A stretch of DNA of 64,000 nucleotides from Microlunatus sagamiharensis (GCF_900105785.1 NZ_LT629799.1:2604001-2668000); one strand, 5' to 3'; counted from the first letter of the stretch, positions 15,415 to 23,491 are shown. The notes: generated by a model not told the origin, from the letters alone. Program-made: numbers and translations.

Positions 15415-16476
15415 CTACAACCCCGGCGCCCAGATGTCGCCGACGCTGAAGCCGGCGGGGAACGGGTCGGTGGGGTCGAGGACCCAGGTCGAGCGCCCGG
15501 TGATCCAGCCGCTGCCGGTGATCGTCGGCAGCACGGCGTCGTACGGCCCGAGGGTCGTGGTCCCGCGCAGCTCACCGACGAACTCGGTGCCGATGACGCT
15601 GCGGTGGCTGAACTTCTCCCCGACCCCCAGCTCCCCGCGCGCGTGCAGCGCGGCCATCCGCGCGCAGGTCCCGGTGCCGCACGGCGAGCGGTCGAGCGCC
15701 CCGGTCCACGTGCTCGGGTCGTCGACCCGCAGCGGGCCCTGGGTCAGGACGACCGCGTTGCGGTCCTGCACGCCGGGCTGCCGGTCGCCGGAGTGCAGCA
15801 TGATGTTGCCGACCGCGGCGATGTCGGGGTTGAGCGGGTGGCGCACGTCGAGCTGCTCGAGCGCCGCGAGCTTGAGCAGCGCACCCGCCCGGGTGAGCTC
15901 CCGACCCCGGTCCGGATCGATCTCCAGCCCGAGCGCCGCGGCAGGGGCCTGGACGAAGAAGCCGCCGCCGAACACCACGTCGACCGCGACGGTGCCGTAG
16001 GTCGGGACCTCGAGCGGCACGTCGAGCCCGACCACGAAGGACGGCACGTTCGCCACGGTGACGCTGAGGACCTTGCCGCCCGACACGGCCGCCTCGGCCT
16101 CGACCAGGCCCACGGCCGTGTCGATGCGGACGCGGGTGAGCGGCTCGACCATCGGCACGAGCCCGCTCTCCAGCACCGCCGTGACCGTGCAGATCGTGTT
16201 GCTGCCCGACATGGCGGTGAACCCGCCCTGCTCGAGCACGACGATGCCGAGGTCGGAGCCCGGTTCGACCGGCGGGAGCACGAGCACGGCGCACAGCCCC
16301 GGGAAGCCGCGCGGCTCCCGCAGCAGGAAGCGGCGGAGGTCGTCGAGGTGGTCGCGGCAGTACGCGAACCGCTCGGCCATGGTCTCGCCGTGCACGAGGT
16401 CGGCTGCGTTGACCACCACGCGCCCGGCCTCGCCCTCGGCGTGGGCCTCGATCGTCTGGAGCTCGAGGAGCGGCAT
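15415..16476 (-). CDS. 4-hydroxyproline 2-epimerase (proline racemase superfamily)
   Basis: A 353-residue enzyme that would convert trans-4-hydroxy-L-proline to cis-4-hydroxy-D-proline, the first step of the pathway (LhpA role). Catalytic positions are Ser90 in 'TAMSGSNTIC' and Cys266 in 'DRSPCGTGT', a Ser/Cys pair instead of the usual Cys/Cys. The ATG follows the DapA-like deaminase stop by 1 nt. The function rests mainly on its neighbours, which supply the remaining steps. Confidence 0.85.
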   Translation of the reverse strand: MPLLELQTIEAHAEGEAGRVVVNAADLVHGETMAERFAYCRDHLDDLRRFLLREPRGFPGLCAVLVLPPVEPGSDLGIVVLEQGGFTAMSGSNTICTVTAVLESGLVPMVEPLTRVRIDTAVGLVEAEAAVSGGKVLSVTVANVPSFVVGLDVPLEVPTYGTVAVDVVFGGGFFVQAPAAALGLEIDPDRGRELTRAGALLKLAALEQLDVRHPLNPDIAAVGNIMLHSGDRQPGVQDRNAVVLTQGPLRVDDPSTWTGALDRSPCGTGTCARMAALHARGELGVGEKFSHRSVIGTEFVGELRGTTTLGPYDAVLPTITGSGWITGRSTWVLDPTDPFPAGFSVGDIWAPGL

Positions 16477-16477
16477 C

Positions 16478-17383
16478 TCAGGCCCGCACCGCGACGAAGG
16501 GCTCGAGGACGGCGACCAGGCCGGCGCGCTGCTCCGCCGAGAGCGGCTGCACGGGCGCTCGCGCCGGCCCCACGGGGTGGCCCAGGACCTCGAGCGCCGC
16601 CTTCACACCGGCGACGTAGTTCACCGACTCCAGGTAGGAGCTCAGCGCCCACAGGTCGCGCCACTGCTCGCGCGCCGCGCCGAGGTCGCCCTTCACCGCG
16701 AGCGTCTCCCACAGCGCGACGGCCTGCTCGGGCACGAGCCCGGCGACCCCCCACACCGAGGCCTCGGCGCCGAGCGCCAGGGCCGCGAAGGTGAGGGTGT
16801 CCCAGCCGTTGAAGGCCTTGATCGTCGCGCCGCGGCTGACGAGGAGGTCGGTCAGCGCGACCGCGTCCCCGGAGGTGTCCTTGAGGTAGTCGACGCCGTC
16901 GATCTCGCCGAGCTCGGCGACCTGGGCGGCGTCGAGCCGGATGCCGGTGGCGCCGGGGACGTTGTAGTACACGATCGGCAGGCTCGTCGACGCGGCGACG
17001 GCGCCGAGGAAGACCTTGAGCGTCGCGAGGTCGAGCGGGTCGTAGAACGGCGGCACGAGCATGATCGCATCGGCCCCGACCTGCTCGGCGTGCTGCACGA
17101 GGTCGATCGCGCCCTGCGTCGTCAGCGAACCCACCCCCGCCACGACGGGCACCCGCCCGGCAGCGGCGGACACGTACAGCTCAATGACCCGGCGGTGCTC
17201 GGCCGGGCTGAGGCTGGTGAACTCCCCCGTCGTGCCGCAGGGCACGAGGCCGTGGATCCCGGCGCCGACGAGGCGCTCGACCAGCGCGACGAGGGCGTCC
17301 TCGTCGACGGCGGAGCCGTCGGCGGTGAAGGGCGTGGCGACGGCGGCGAGGATGCCGCTGAGGTGGACCTGCTTGCGAGGCAT
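16478..17383 (-). CDS. DapA-family lyase (probable pyrroline-4-hydroxy-2-carboxylate deaminase)
   Basis: A 301-residue class I aldolase-type TIM barrel. 'PCGTTGEFTSLSPAEH' is the substrate-carboxylate loop, the Tyr of 'VYYNVPGATG' and the Schiff-base Lys of 'VDYLKDTSGD' are in place. In hydroxyproline catabolism a DapA-family enzyme (LhpC role) deaminates and dehydrates delta1-pyrroline-4-hydroxy-2-carboxylate to 2-oxoglutarate semialdehyde. Placement between the epimerase and the D-amino acid dehydrogenase supports that over lysine synthesis. Confidence 0.85.
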   Translation of the reverse strand: MPRKQVHLSGILAAVATPFTADGSAVDEDALVALVERLVGAGIHGLVPCGTTGEFTSLSPAEHRRVIELYVSAAAGRVPVVAGVGSLTTQGAIDLVQHAEQVGADAIMLVPPFYDPLDLATLKVFLGAVAASTSLPIVYYNVPGATGIRLDAAQVAELGEIDGVDYLKDTSGDAVALTDLLVSRGATIKAFNGWDTLTFAALALGAEASVWGVAGLVPEQAVALWETLAVKGDLGAAREQWRDLWALSSYLESVNYVAGVKAALEVLGHPVGPARAPVQPLSAEQRAGLVAVLEPFVAVRA

Positions 17384-17424
17384 GGTGCTCCAGGTTCGGG
17401 TTCGGGTGGCTCAGAGGGGCGCGG

Positions 17425-18714
17425 TCAGGCGGAGACGAGGTCGCGCGTCGGGGTACGGCGGACGAGGGCCCGCGTGAAGCGCTGCGGCGCGAAAGGCAGG
17501 ATCACGTCGGACGTCTCCCCCGTCAGGACGAGCCGGCTCAGGGACAGCGCGCTGCCCGGGCCGAGGGTGATGCCCTGCATGCCGTGCCCGCTGGACACGT
17601 AGGTGTTGGTGAGGTCGCCGAGCCGGCCGATCACGGGGATGCCGTCGGGGGTCATCGGGCGGATGCCGGCCTTCGGCGTCACCGGACCGGTGGGCGGCGC
17701 CCAGTCGCGGAAGTAGGCCGTGGGCGCCCGGAGGATCGCGCCGATGCGCACCTGGTTGAGCTCCTCGTCCAGCCCGGCGAACTCCATCGTCCCGGCGAGG
17801 CGGAGGTTCCGGGACAGCGGGGTGACGGCGACCTTGGCGTCGGAGAGGTTGACCGAGCTGCGCAGCGCGTACGGCTCCACGTCGATGCTGTAGCCCTTGC
17901 CCGGACGGATCGGCAGCGGGACGCCCAGGAGCCGCGAGATGGGACCGGTCCACGCACCGGCGGCGAGCACGTACGCGTCCCCGCCGACCTGCTCGGTCCC
18001 GGCGGTGATGCTCTCCAGCCCGCCCTGCCCGTGCCGGGCGCCGCTGATCGGGGCGCCCTCGACGATGGTCACGCCGAGCTCGAGCAGGCGCGCGTGCAGC
18101 GCCCGCATCAGCGCCGGCGGGTCGAGGTGGTCCTCCCGGGGCAGGTAGATGGCGCCGTGGACCCGGTCGGTGAGCTGGGGCTCCTGCACGCGTGCGTCGT
18201 CGCCGAGCAGGACCTGCGGGTCGCGGTCGTAGCGACGGGCCAGCTCGAGCAGCGGCCGGTGGTGGTCGAGGTTGTGCTCCTCGAGGAAGGCCATCAGCAG
18301 CCCGTCGTGACGCAGCTCGAAGTCGAGGCCGTCGGCGCGGTAGCGGTCGTACGCCTCCCCGCTGCTCTGCGCGAGGCGCAGGTGGGCCTCGAAGCCGGCC
18401 TGCTGGGCGGGCGCGTTGCAGCTGCGCCACATGCCGAGCATGAAGCGCACGAACTGGGGGTCGAGCGACGGGCGGATGTAGAGCGGGCTGTCGCGCCGGA
18501 ACATCCACTTCAGCGAGGTGCTGATCATGCCCGGGCCGGGGACCGGCGCCGACTCGGCCGGGCAGACCCAGCCGGCGTTGACCTCCGCCGCGCCGCGTCC
18601 GGTCCGGCGGGCGTCGACGAGGGTGACGCGCGCTCCGTCGACCGCGAGCTGGTACGCCGCGGTCAGGCCGATGACACCGCCGCCGATCACCACGACGTGC
18701 TTGGGAGCCACCAT
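17425..18714 (-). CDS. FAD-dependent D-amino acid dehydrogenase (probable D-hydroxyproline dehydrogenase)
   Basis: A 429-residue DadA-type flavoprotein with the N-terminal motif 'VVVIGGGVIGLTAAYQLA' and the C-terminal FAD closure 'VSSGHGMQGITLGPGSA'. In this operon it would oxidise cis-4-hydroxy-D-proline to delta1-pyrroline-4-hydroxy-2-carboxylate. It is a single-subunit form; Pseudomonas uses a heterotrimer (LhpBEF). The ATG is 2 nt after the upstream SDR stop. D-proline or another D-amino acid remain possible. Confidence 0.85.
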   Translation of the reverse strand: MVAPKHVVVIGGGVIGLTAAYQLAVDGARVTLVDARRTGRGAAEVNAGWVCPAESAPVPGPGMISTSLKWMFRRDSPLYIRPSLDPQFVRFMLGMWRSCNAPAQQAGFEAHLRLAQSSGEAYDRYRADGLDFELRHDGLLMAFLEEHNLDHHRPLLELARRYDRDPQVLLGDDARVQEPQLTDRVHGAIYLPREDHLDPPALMRALHARLLELGVTIVEGAPISGARHGQGGLESITAGTEQVGGDAYVLAAGAWTGPISRLLGVPLPIRPGKGYSIDVEPYALRSSVNLSDAKVAVTPLSRNLRLAGTMEFAGLDEELNQVRIGAILRAPTAYFRDWAPPTGPVTPKAGIRPMTPDGIPVIGRLGDLTNTYVSSGHGMQGITLGPGSALSLSRLVLTGETSDVILPFAPQRFTRALVRRTPTRDLVSA

Positions 18715-18716
18715 GA

Positions 18717-19328
18717 TCAGCGCCCGTCCAGCGCGATGATCATGCCGGTCCGGACGCCGTGCACGGCCTTGACGAACGCCTGCCCGACCTCCGCCGCGCT
18801 CACCTGGGCAAAGCCCGGGAAGAAGGCGTGGTAGCCGGTGGCCTCGACCAGCACGGTCGGGCTGACCGCGTTGATCCGCAGGCCGCGCGGCAGCTCGGCC
18901 GCGGCGCTGACCACGTACGACTCGACGGCCCCGTTGGCCAGGGCGGCGGCCGCCCCGGTGCGGATCGGCTCACGGGCCAGGACGCCGGTGGTGAGCGTGA
19001 TCGAACCGCCGTCGACCAGGTGCGGGGTGGCCAGGCGGGCCACGTCGACCTGGCTCGCGACCTTGCCCCGGAAGGCGGCGAGGTAGTCCTCGGCAGCCAG
19101 GTCGGCCAGCGGCTTGAACGGCACCGACCCGACCGCGCACACGACGGCGTCGAGCGGGCCGTCGGTGCTCACGCGGTCCAGCAGCGCGGCGATCGAGGCG
19201 GGCTCGGTGACGTCGACCGCGAGCTCGGAGCTCTTCGAGGCCCGTAGGACCTCGTCGCCGTACGCCTCCAGCGCGTCGGCCGCCGCACCTCCGACCAGTC
19301 CGGTCGCGCCGATGACGAGCGTTCTCAT
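18717..19328 (-). CDS. Atypical short SDR-fold protein
   Basis: A 203-residue Rossmann protein starting 'MRTLVIGATGLVGGAAADAL'. It has the SDR-like 'VVCAVGSVPFKPL' and 'INAVSPTVLVEAT' segments. The catalytic Y-x3-K pair of classical SDRs is not visible: the corresponding helix reads 'GAAAALANGAVESYV'. It may therefore act on an unusual substrate or bind cofactor without classical chemistry. The ATG overlaps the GntR stop by 4 nt. The role in the operon is unknown. Confidence 0.8.
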   Translation of the reverse strand: MRTLVIGATGLVGGAAADALEAYGDEVLRASKSSELAVDVTEPASIAALLDRVSTDGPLDAVVCAVGSVPFKPLADLAAEDYLAAFRGKVASQVDVARLATPHLVDGGSITLTTGVLAREPIRTGAAAALANGAVESYVVSAAAELPRGLRINAVSPTVLVEATGYHAFFPGFAQVSAAEVGQAFVKAVHGVRTGMIIALDGR

Positions 19329-20068
19329 GCGGTGGTCCTCTGCTCCTGCCCGGGGGTCGCCCGGTCGCCTCGGCGGGTGGGGTCCGGCTGACGCAGCGCG
19401 ATCAGCTCGTCGACGCTGGTGATGCTGTGGGCGCGGAAGGTCTGCTCGACCCGGGTCGCGTCGCCGCTCTCCAGGGCGTCGACGAGCTCGCGGTGCAGCC
19501 GGTGCGAGCGCTCCGGGTCGTGGCGGACGGCCTGGTCCTGCGCGAGCGCGATGGTCAGGTGCGCCTCGATGACCGGCCACAGCTGGTCGAGGACGACGTT
19601 CTCGGCGGCCGCCCACACGGCGCGGTGGAAGGCGAGGTGGCCCTCGTGGCGCACGACCGGGTCGGCGTCGAAGGCGGTCGTCTCGAAGTCCGCCCACGCC
19701 CGGCGGACGTGGTCGAGCCGCCGACCGGTCGCGTCGGACAGCACGTCGGAGCCGGCCAGCACGTCGAGAGCGGCCCGGGTGCGGGCGAGGTCGCGCAGCG
19801 CGTCCTCGTCGAGGTCGGCGACGCGGAGGCCGCGGTAGGGCTCGGAGACGACGAGGCCCTCGCGAGCCAGCTGGCCGAGGGCCTCGCGCACGGTCGCCCG
19901 GCTGACCTGCAGGTCGGCGGCCAGGGCGAGCTCGGTGAGCTTGTCCCCCGGCCGGAGCACGCCCGCGACGATCCCACGTCGGATCTGGGCGACCACCGCC
20001 GCGCGCCGCGAGACCGACGCCACCGGGGCGAGCGGGCGCCGCTCCCCGGTCGTGCCCGCTGCGCTCAT
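19325..20068 (-). CDS. GntR/FCD regulator of the hydroxyproline operon
   Basis: A 247-residue protein with an N-terminal winged helix, 'LRPGDKLTELALAADLQVSR' then 'ATVREALGQLAREGLVV' (about residues 38-75), and an FCD domain whose metal-site residues are suggested by 'HLAFHRAVW' and 'SHRLHRELVDAL'. It is the first gene of the operon and overlaps the next by ATGA. A 17-bp perfect palindrome lies 19 bp upstream of the start. A shortened copy sits at 7709, so autoregulation plus control of the aminotransferase is likely. Expected inducers are hydroxyproline or a pathway intermediate (inference). Confidence 0.88.
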   Translation of the reverse strand: MSAAGTTGERRPLAPVASVSRRAAVVAQIRRGIVAGVLRPGDKLTELALAADLQVSRATVREALGQLAREGLVVSEPYRGLRVADLDEDALRDLARTRAALDVLAGSDVLSDATGRRLDHVRRAWADFETTAFDADPVVRHEGHLAFHRAVWAAAENVVLDQLWPVIEAHLTIALAQDQAVRHDPERSHRLHRELVDALESGDATRVEQTFRAHSITSVDELIALRQPDPTRRGDRATPGQEQRTTA

Positions 20069-20086
20069 GCCCGGAGGCTAGCAGCC

Positions 20087-20103
20087 TGATTGTCTGACAA
20101 TCA
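20087..20103. promoter_or_regulatory. TGATTGTCTGACAATCA palindrome, candidate autoregulatory operator
   Basis: A perfect 17-bp dyad just upstream of the GntR/FCD regulator gene. Its 11-bp core TTGTCTGACAA is repeated exactly at 7709-7719 in front of the aminotransferase. Chance recurrence of an 11-bp palindrome at two promoters of one catabolic region is unlikely. Confidence 0.65.
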
Positions 20104-20234
20104 ACCGTCTAGGTGGGTCTTCGGACCCGACGAGGAGGGAGGGCCGGATGCTCCCTCGTCATCCTCTCCCGGCCGCGTCGTAGCGTGGGCGGACGGAACG
20201 GGAGGCGTACGGACCCCCGGCCGGAGAGGTGCGG

Positions 20235-21794
20235 ATGGGGGACAGCCACGCGGACCTCGCCGGCACGCCCCGGGCGGCGGCACCGAGCGTCGGTCCGCCC
20301 TCCGCGACCGACCAGCTGGACCCCCGCCGCTGGCGCGCCCTCTTCGTCATGCTCATGGGCCAGTTCTGCGCCCTGCTCGACGTCAGCGTCACCAACGTCG
20401 CCCTGCCGTCGATCGGTCGCTCGACCGGCGCGGGGCCGACGGAGCTGCAGTGGGTGGTGAGCGGCTACATCCTCGCCTTCGGGCTGATGCCCGTGATCGG
20501 CGGCCGGCTCGGCGACGCGACCGGGCGACGGCGGATGTTCGTCATCGGGGTGCTGGGCTTCGTCGTGGCCAGCGCCGCGGCGGGGCTCGCGCCCTCGCCG
20601 GGGGCGCTGATCGCGGTCCGCGTGGTGCAGGGCCTGTTCGGCGGGGTGATCGGGCCGCAGGTGTCCGGCTTCATCCAGAACACGTTCCCGCGGGCCGAAC
20701 GCGGCCGTGCGTTCGGGCGGCTGGGTCTCACGGTCGGCGTCGGCACCGCCCTCGGCCCGGTCGTCGGCGGGCTGCTGATCGCCGCGGGCGGGCCCGAGTA
20801 CGGCTGGCGGCTCGTCTTCTTCATCAACGTGCCGATCGGCCTGGTCGCGGTGCTGCTGGCCCGGGCCTGGGTACCGGTCGTCCGCCCGCGCGCCGTCTCG
20901 AACGCGCGGCTCGACCTCCTCGGGGCGGTGCTCCTGGGGACCGGCCTGCTCTGCGTGCTGTTCCCGGTCGTGGAGATCAACCAGCTGCACGACCTCCGGC
21001 TGTTCCTGCTGCTCGTGCCGGCCGCGGGCCTCCTGCTGCTGTTCGTCCGGCGCGAGGCGCGCCTGACGGCTGCTGACGCGGGGCCGCTGCTCGACCTGCG
21101 GCTGTTCCGGGTCCCGACCTTCGTGATCGGCGTGGTCTTCGCCGTCGTCTTCTTCTGCAGCAACACCGGGATCCCGCTGGTGCTCTCGCTCTATTACCAG
21201 GACGGGCTGGGGTTCACGGCGCTGCACTCCGGGCTCGGGGTCACCGCCCTCGCCCTCGGGTCGGTCCTCGGCGCGCCCCTGGCCGGCCGGCTGGTCCAGC
21301 GGGTCGGGCGTCCGCTCGTCGTCGGGGCGGTCCTCGTCTTCTTCCTGGCCACGATGACGATCGGTCTCGTCCTCCTGCTGGACCCGGTGACCACCCCGCT
21401 GCAGGTCGGCCTGCGGCTCGCCCTGCCGCTCTTCGTGCTCGGCATCGCCGGCGGGTCGATCGTCACGCCCAACCAGACGCTCACGCTCGCCGAGGTCGAC
21501 CCGGCCCGGGGCGGGGCCGCCGGCGGGGTGCTGCAGACCGCGCAGCGGGTGGGTTCGGCGACGGGCCAGACCGTGCTCGGCACGGTCTTCGTCGCCGCGC
21601 TGGGGGCCGGCGTCGCGGCGGGAGGCGCGGGCCGACCCGGCCCGTACACCGGGGCCGTCACCTCGGCGCTCGCCGTGTCCCTGCTGTTCTCCGGCTCCGC
21701 GCTCGTGCTCAGCGTGGTCGAGCTCCGCCGCGCGAGGCGGGCGCGGGCGGCGGCCGGCCACGGGGACGGAGCAGACGGGCGAGACCCCTCGTAG
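20235..21794 (+). CDS. MFS multidrug exporter, DHA2 (EmrB/QacA) family
   Basis: A 519-residue protein with 14 hydrophobic segments. Motif A appears as 'GRLGDATGRRRMFVIG' after the second helix. The first helix carries 'LDVSVTNVALPSI', the family's D-x3-N-x-ALP motif, and motif C-like 'GVGTALGPVVGG' follows. The ATG at 20235 is chosen over a GTG at 20229 because GGAGAGG is spaced properly only for the ATG. It is divergent from the GntR regulator, but the palindrome lies closer to the regulator. Probably proton-driven drug efflux; the substrate is unknown. Confidence 0.88.
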   Translation: MGDSHADLAGTPRAAAPSVGPPSATDQLDPRRWRALFVMLMGQFCALLDVSVTNVALPSIGRSTGAGPTELQWVVSGYILAFGLMPVIGGRLGDATGRRRMFVIGVLGFVVASAAAGLAPSPGALIAVRVVQGLFGGVIGPQVSGFIQNTFPRAERGRAFGRLGLTVGVGTALGPVVGGLLIAAGGPEYGWRLVFFINVPIGLVAVLLARAWVPVVRPRAVSNARLDLLGAVLLGTGLLCVLFPVVEINQLHDLRLFLLLVPAAGLLLLFVRREARLTAADAGPLLDLRLFRVPTFVIGVVFAVVFFCSNTGIPLVLSLYYQDGLGFTALHSGLGVTALALGSVLGAPLAGRLVQRVGRPLVVGAVLVFFLATMTIGLVLLLDPVTTPLQVGLRLALPLFVLGIAGGSIVTPNQTLTLAEVDPARGGAAGGVLQTAQRVGSATGQTVLGTVFVAALGAGVAAGGAGRPGPYTGAVTSALAVSLLFSGSALVLSVVELRRARRARAAAGHGDGADGRDPS

Positions 21795-21870
21795 GTCGCC
21801 GCTCGTGAGCGCGACGAAGGAGGAGTCCGACCCGCTCGCAGGCGGGCGCAGCGCCCGCGTCCAGGCATGA

Positions 21871-21920
21871 CGAGAGGCAGCGAATGCCTGCTCGGGGGTT
21901 CAGGTAGTCGCTGCCTCTCG
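21871..21920. repeat. Hairpin of repeat unit 1
   Basis: Arms of 13 bp (CGAGAGGCAGCGA and complement) around a 24-nt loop that itself can pair CCTG with CAGG. Sequence is nearly identical to units 2 and 3, including the loop. Confidence 0.85.
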
Positions 21921-22131
21921 GCGGTCCTATCGCCCTCCGCGGGCCGAGCGTTACAGGTGGCCCCTCGACAGCCTCAAAGAGCGTCCCCGGACCACGATCC
22001 CTGAGCTTGTCGAAGGGCACCCCGGCGCCACTCGCGCCGAGAGCCGACCACTTCGTGGCCCTTCGACAGGCTCAGGGGGCGTCGACGGACACCAGCACGC
22101 ACCGACGCAGCACCCGGGTCCGGGCATGACA

Positions 22132-22177
22132 AGAGGCAGCGAATGCCTGCTCGGGGGTTCAGGTACTCGCTGCCTCT
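22132..22177. repeat. Hairpin of repeat unit 2
   Basis: Arms AGAGGCAGCGA/TCGCTGCCTCT. The loop differs from units 1 and 3 by one base (GGTACTCG for GGTAGTCG). Conservation of loop as well as stem suggests recent spread or selection on an RNA or DNA structure. Confidence 0.85.
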
Positions 22178-22409
22178 CGACCCTTCTATCGCCCTCCGCA
22201 GGTCGAGCGTTACAGCTGGCCCTTCGACAGGCTCGACGAGCGTCCCCGACCACGATCCCTGAGCTTGTCGACGGGCACCTCCGCGCCACTCACGCTGAAC
22301 GCCGACCACTTCGTGGCCCTTCGACAGGGCTCAGGGGGCGTCGACGGCCGTCGACCTTGTCAACGGGTACCGGCACGCACCGGGGCGACATCCGGGTCCG
22401 GGCATGACA

Positions 22410-22455
22410 AGAGGCAGCGAATGCCTGCTCGGGGGTTCAGGTAGTCGCTGCCTCT
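22410..22455. repeat. Hairpin of repeat unit 3
   Basis: Third copy, identical in stem and loop to unit 1 over the hairpin core. It lies 33 bp from the LysR stop codon and could serve as that gene's terminator. Confidence 0.85.
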
Positions 22456-22487
22456 CGACGGACCTATCGCCCGTCGCACGGCCGGCG

Positions 22488-23402
22488 TTACACCTCAGCC
22501 GAGAAGTTTTCGCGGGCGAAGCCCTCGACCAGTGCCGAGCGGACGCGGACGACGCCAGGACGCTCCAGCGCGGAGGTCCGGGTCAGGGCCACGACGTCGC
22601 GGGTCGAGGGTCCGGGCAGCGGCACGGTCGGTGCGGTGGCGGCGCGCATCGCCAGCATCAGCGGGGTGACCAGGGTGATGCCCAGCCCCGACTCGGCCAG
22701 GGCGATCGACACCGCCGTGTCGGTGACGAGGTGCCGCTCGCGCGGCGCGATCCCGGCCCGGGCGCAGGCGGTGCGCACCGCCCGGCCGAACGTCGAGGTC
22801 GGCGGCGGCAGGATCCAGTCGGTCGCGTCGGCGTACGCGCGGACCTCCTCGTCCGAGGCCGGGTCCGGCGTCGCGCCGGGCGGCAGCACGAGCAGGAAGC
22901 GCTCGCGGTGCAGCCGGGCCACGTCCAGCCCGCGCCGCGGCGGGAGCGGGGCGTCGGAGTAGTCGAGGCCGAGGGCGAGGTCGATCTCGTCGCGCAGGAC
23001 CGCGTCGGGCATCGCCTCGACGTCGACCTCGACGGCCTGCAGCGCGACGGTCGCGTCGTCGAGGAGCAGGGCCCGGGCCGCCGGCAGCCCGACCACGGCG
23101 GCCGAGCCGAACACGCCGAGCCGGACGGCGGCGGCCGGCGACGGCCCGCGCACGACGGCGGCGGCGCGGCTCTCCGCCTCGAGCACGAGCCGCGCCTGCG
23201 CGAGGAGCACCCGCCCGTCGTCGGACAGCACCAGGCGTGAACCGTCGCGCAGGAAGAGCGTCCGCCCCACCGCCCGACCGAGGGCCGCCATCTGCTGGGA
23301 GACCGCACCCGTCGTGTAGCCGAGCATGGCGGCGGCGCCGCTCATCGTGCCCTCGTCGGCGACGGCGACAAGGGTGCGCAGCTGGTCGAGCGTCCACCTC
23401 AT
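22488..23402 (-). CDS. LysR-family transcriptional regulator
   Basis: A 304-residue LysR protein. The N-terminal helix-turn-helix reads 'LDQLRTLVAVADEGTMSGAA' then 'LGYTTGAVSQQMAALGRAVG' (residues 5-45). The effector domain follows from about residue 90, with 'VRLGVFGSAAVVGLPAARAL' at its start. It is divergent from the FAD oxidase-hglS-amaB operon, which it very probably controls. The 89-bp spacer holds a GTGT-N12-ACAC element. The effector is likely pipecolate or another lysine-pathway intermediate, by context only. Confidence 0.88.
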   Translation of the reverse strand: MRWTLDQLRTLVAVADEGTMSGAAAMLGYTTGAVSQQMAALGRAVGRTLFLRDGSRLVLSDDGRVLLAQARLVLEAESRAAAVVRGPSPAAAVRLGVFGSAAVVGLPAARALLLDDATVALQAVEVDVEAMPDAVLRDEIDLALGLDYSDAPLPPRRGLDVARLHRERFLLVLPPGATPDPASDEEVRAYADATDWILPPPTSTFGRAVRTACARAGIAPRERHLVTDTAVSIALAESGLGITLVTPLMLAMRAATAPTVPLPGPSTRDVVALTRTSALERPGVVRVRSALVEGFARENFSAEV

Positions 23403-23444
23403 CCGACCAGTGTCGTGCAGGAGAGCTCAACGGAACGTCGAGCA

Positions 23445-23466
23445 GGTGTCGATTGTCCTGAACACC
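23445..23466. promoter_or_regulatory. GGTGT-N12-ACACC, candidate LysR box
   Basis: An interrupted dyad in the spacer between the LysR gene and the divergent operon. It contains T-N11-A (T23449, A23461) as expected for LysR binding sites. Confidence 0.4.
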
Positions 23467-23491
23467 GACCGCACGCGAGACTGAGGGGGCC

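Larger units (their letters stand above)
21859..22487. repeat. Tandem array of three structured intergenic repeat units
   Basis: This 629-bp stretch (part of a 693-bp gap) holds no credible gene. Three copies of a conserved block begin at about 21859, 22119 and 22395 (spacing about 260 and 278 bp). Each contains a hairpin with arms AGAGGCAGCGA/TCGCTGCCTCT at 21873, 22132 and 22410, a conserved loop (ATGCCTGCTCGGGGGTTCAG), and a 3' tail 'CTATCGCCC...GCGTTAC'. Between them lie copies of the CCTTCGACAGGCTCAGGG repeat in both orientations (for example 21999-22017 and 22059-22077). The last copy ends at the LysR stop codon. Confidence 0.9.

Noticed and set aside
12710-16000. Very long plus-strand frame opposite the hydroxyproline operon
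   Set aside because: It spans several well-defined minus-strand genes and reads low-complexity Arg/Gly/Val sequence.
20109-21761. Long minus-strand frame opposite the DHA2 exporter
   Set aside because: Composition is Arg/Asp/Gly-rich noise, whereas the plus frame shows helices and exporter motifs.
21859-22487. Repeat array considered as a CRISPR
   Set aside because: Units are about 260-278 bp apart with self-complementary repeats and repeated spacers; no cas genes.
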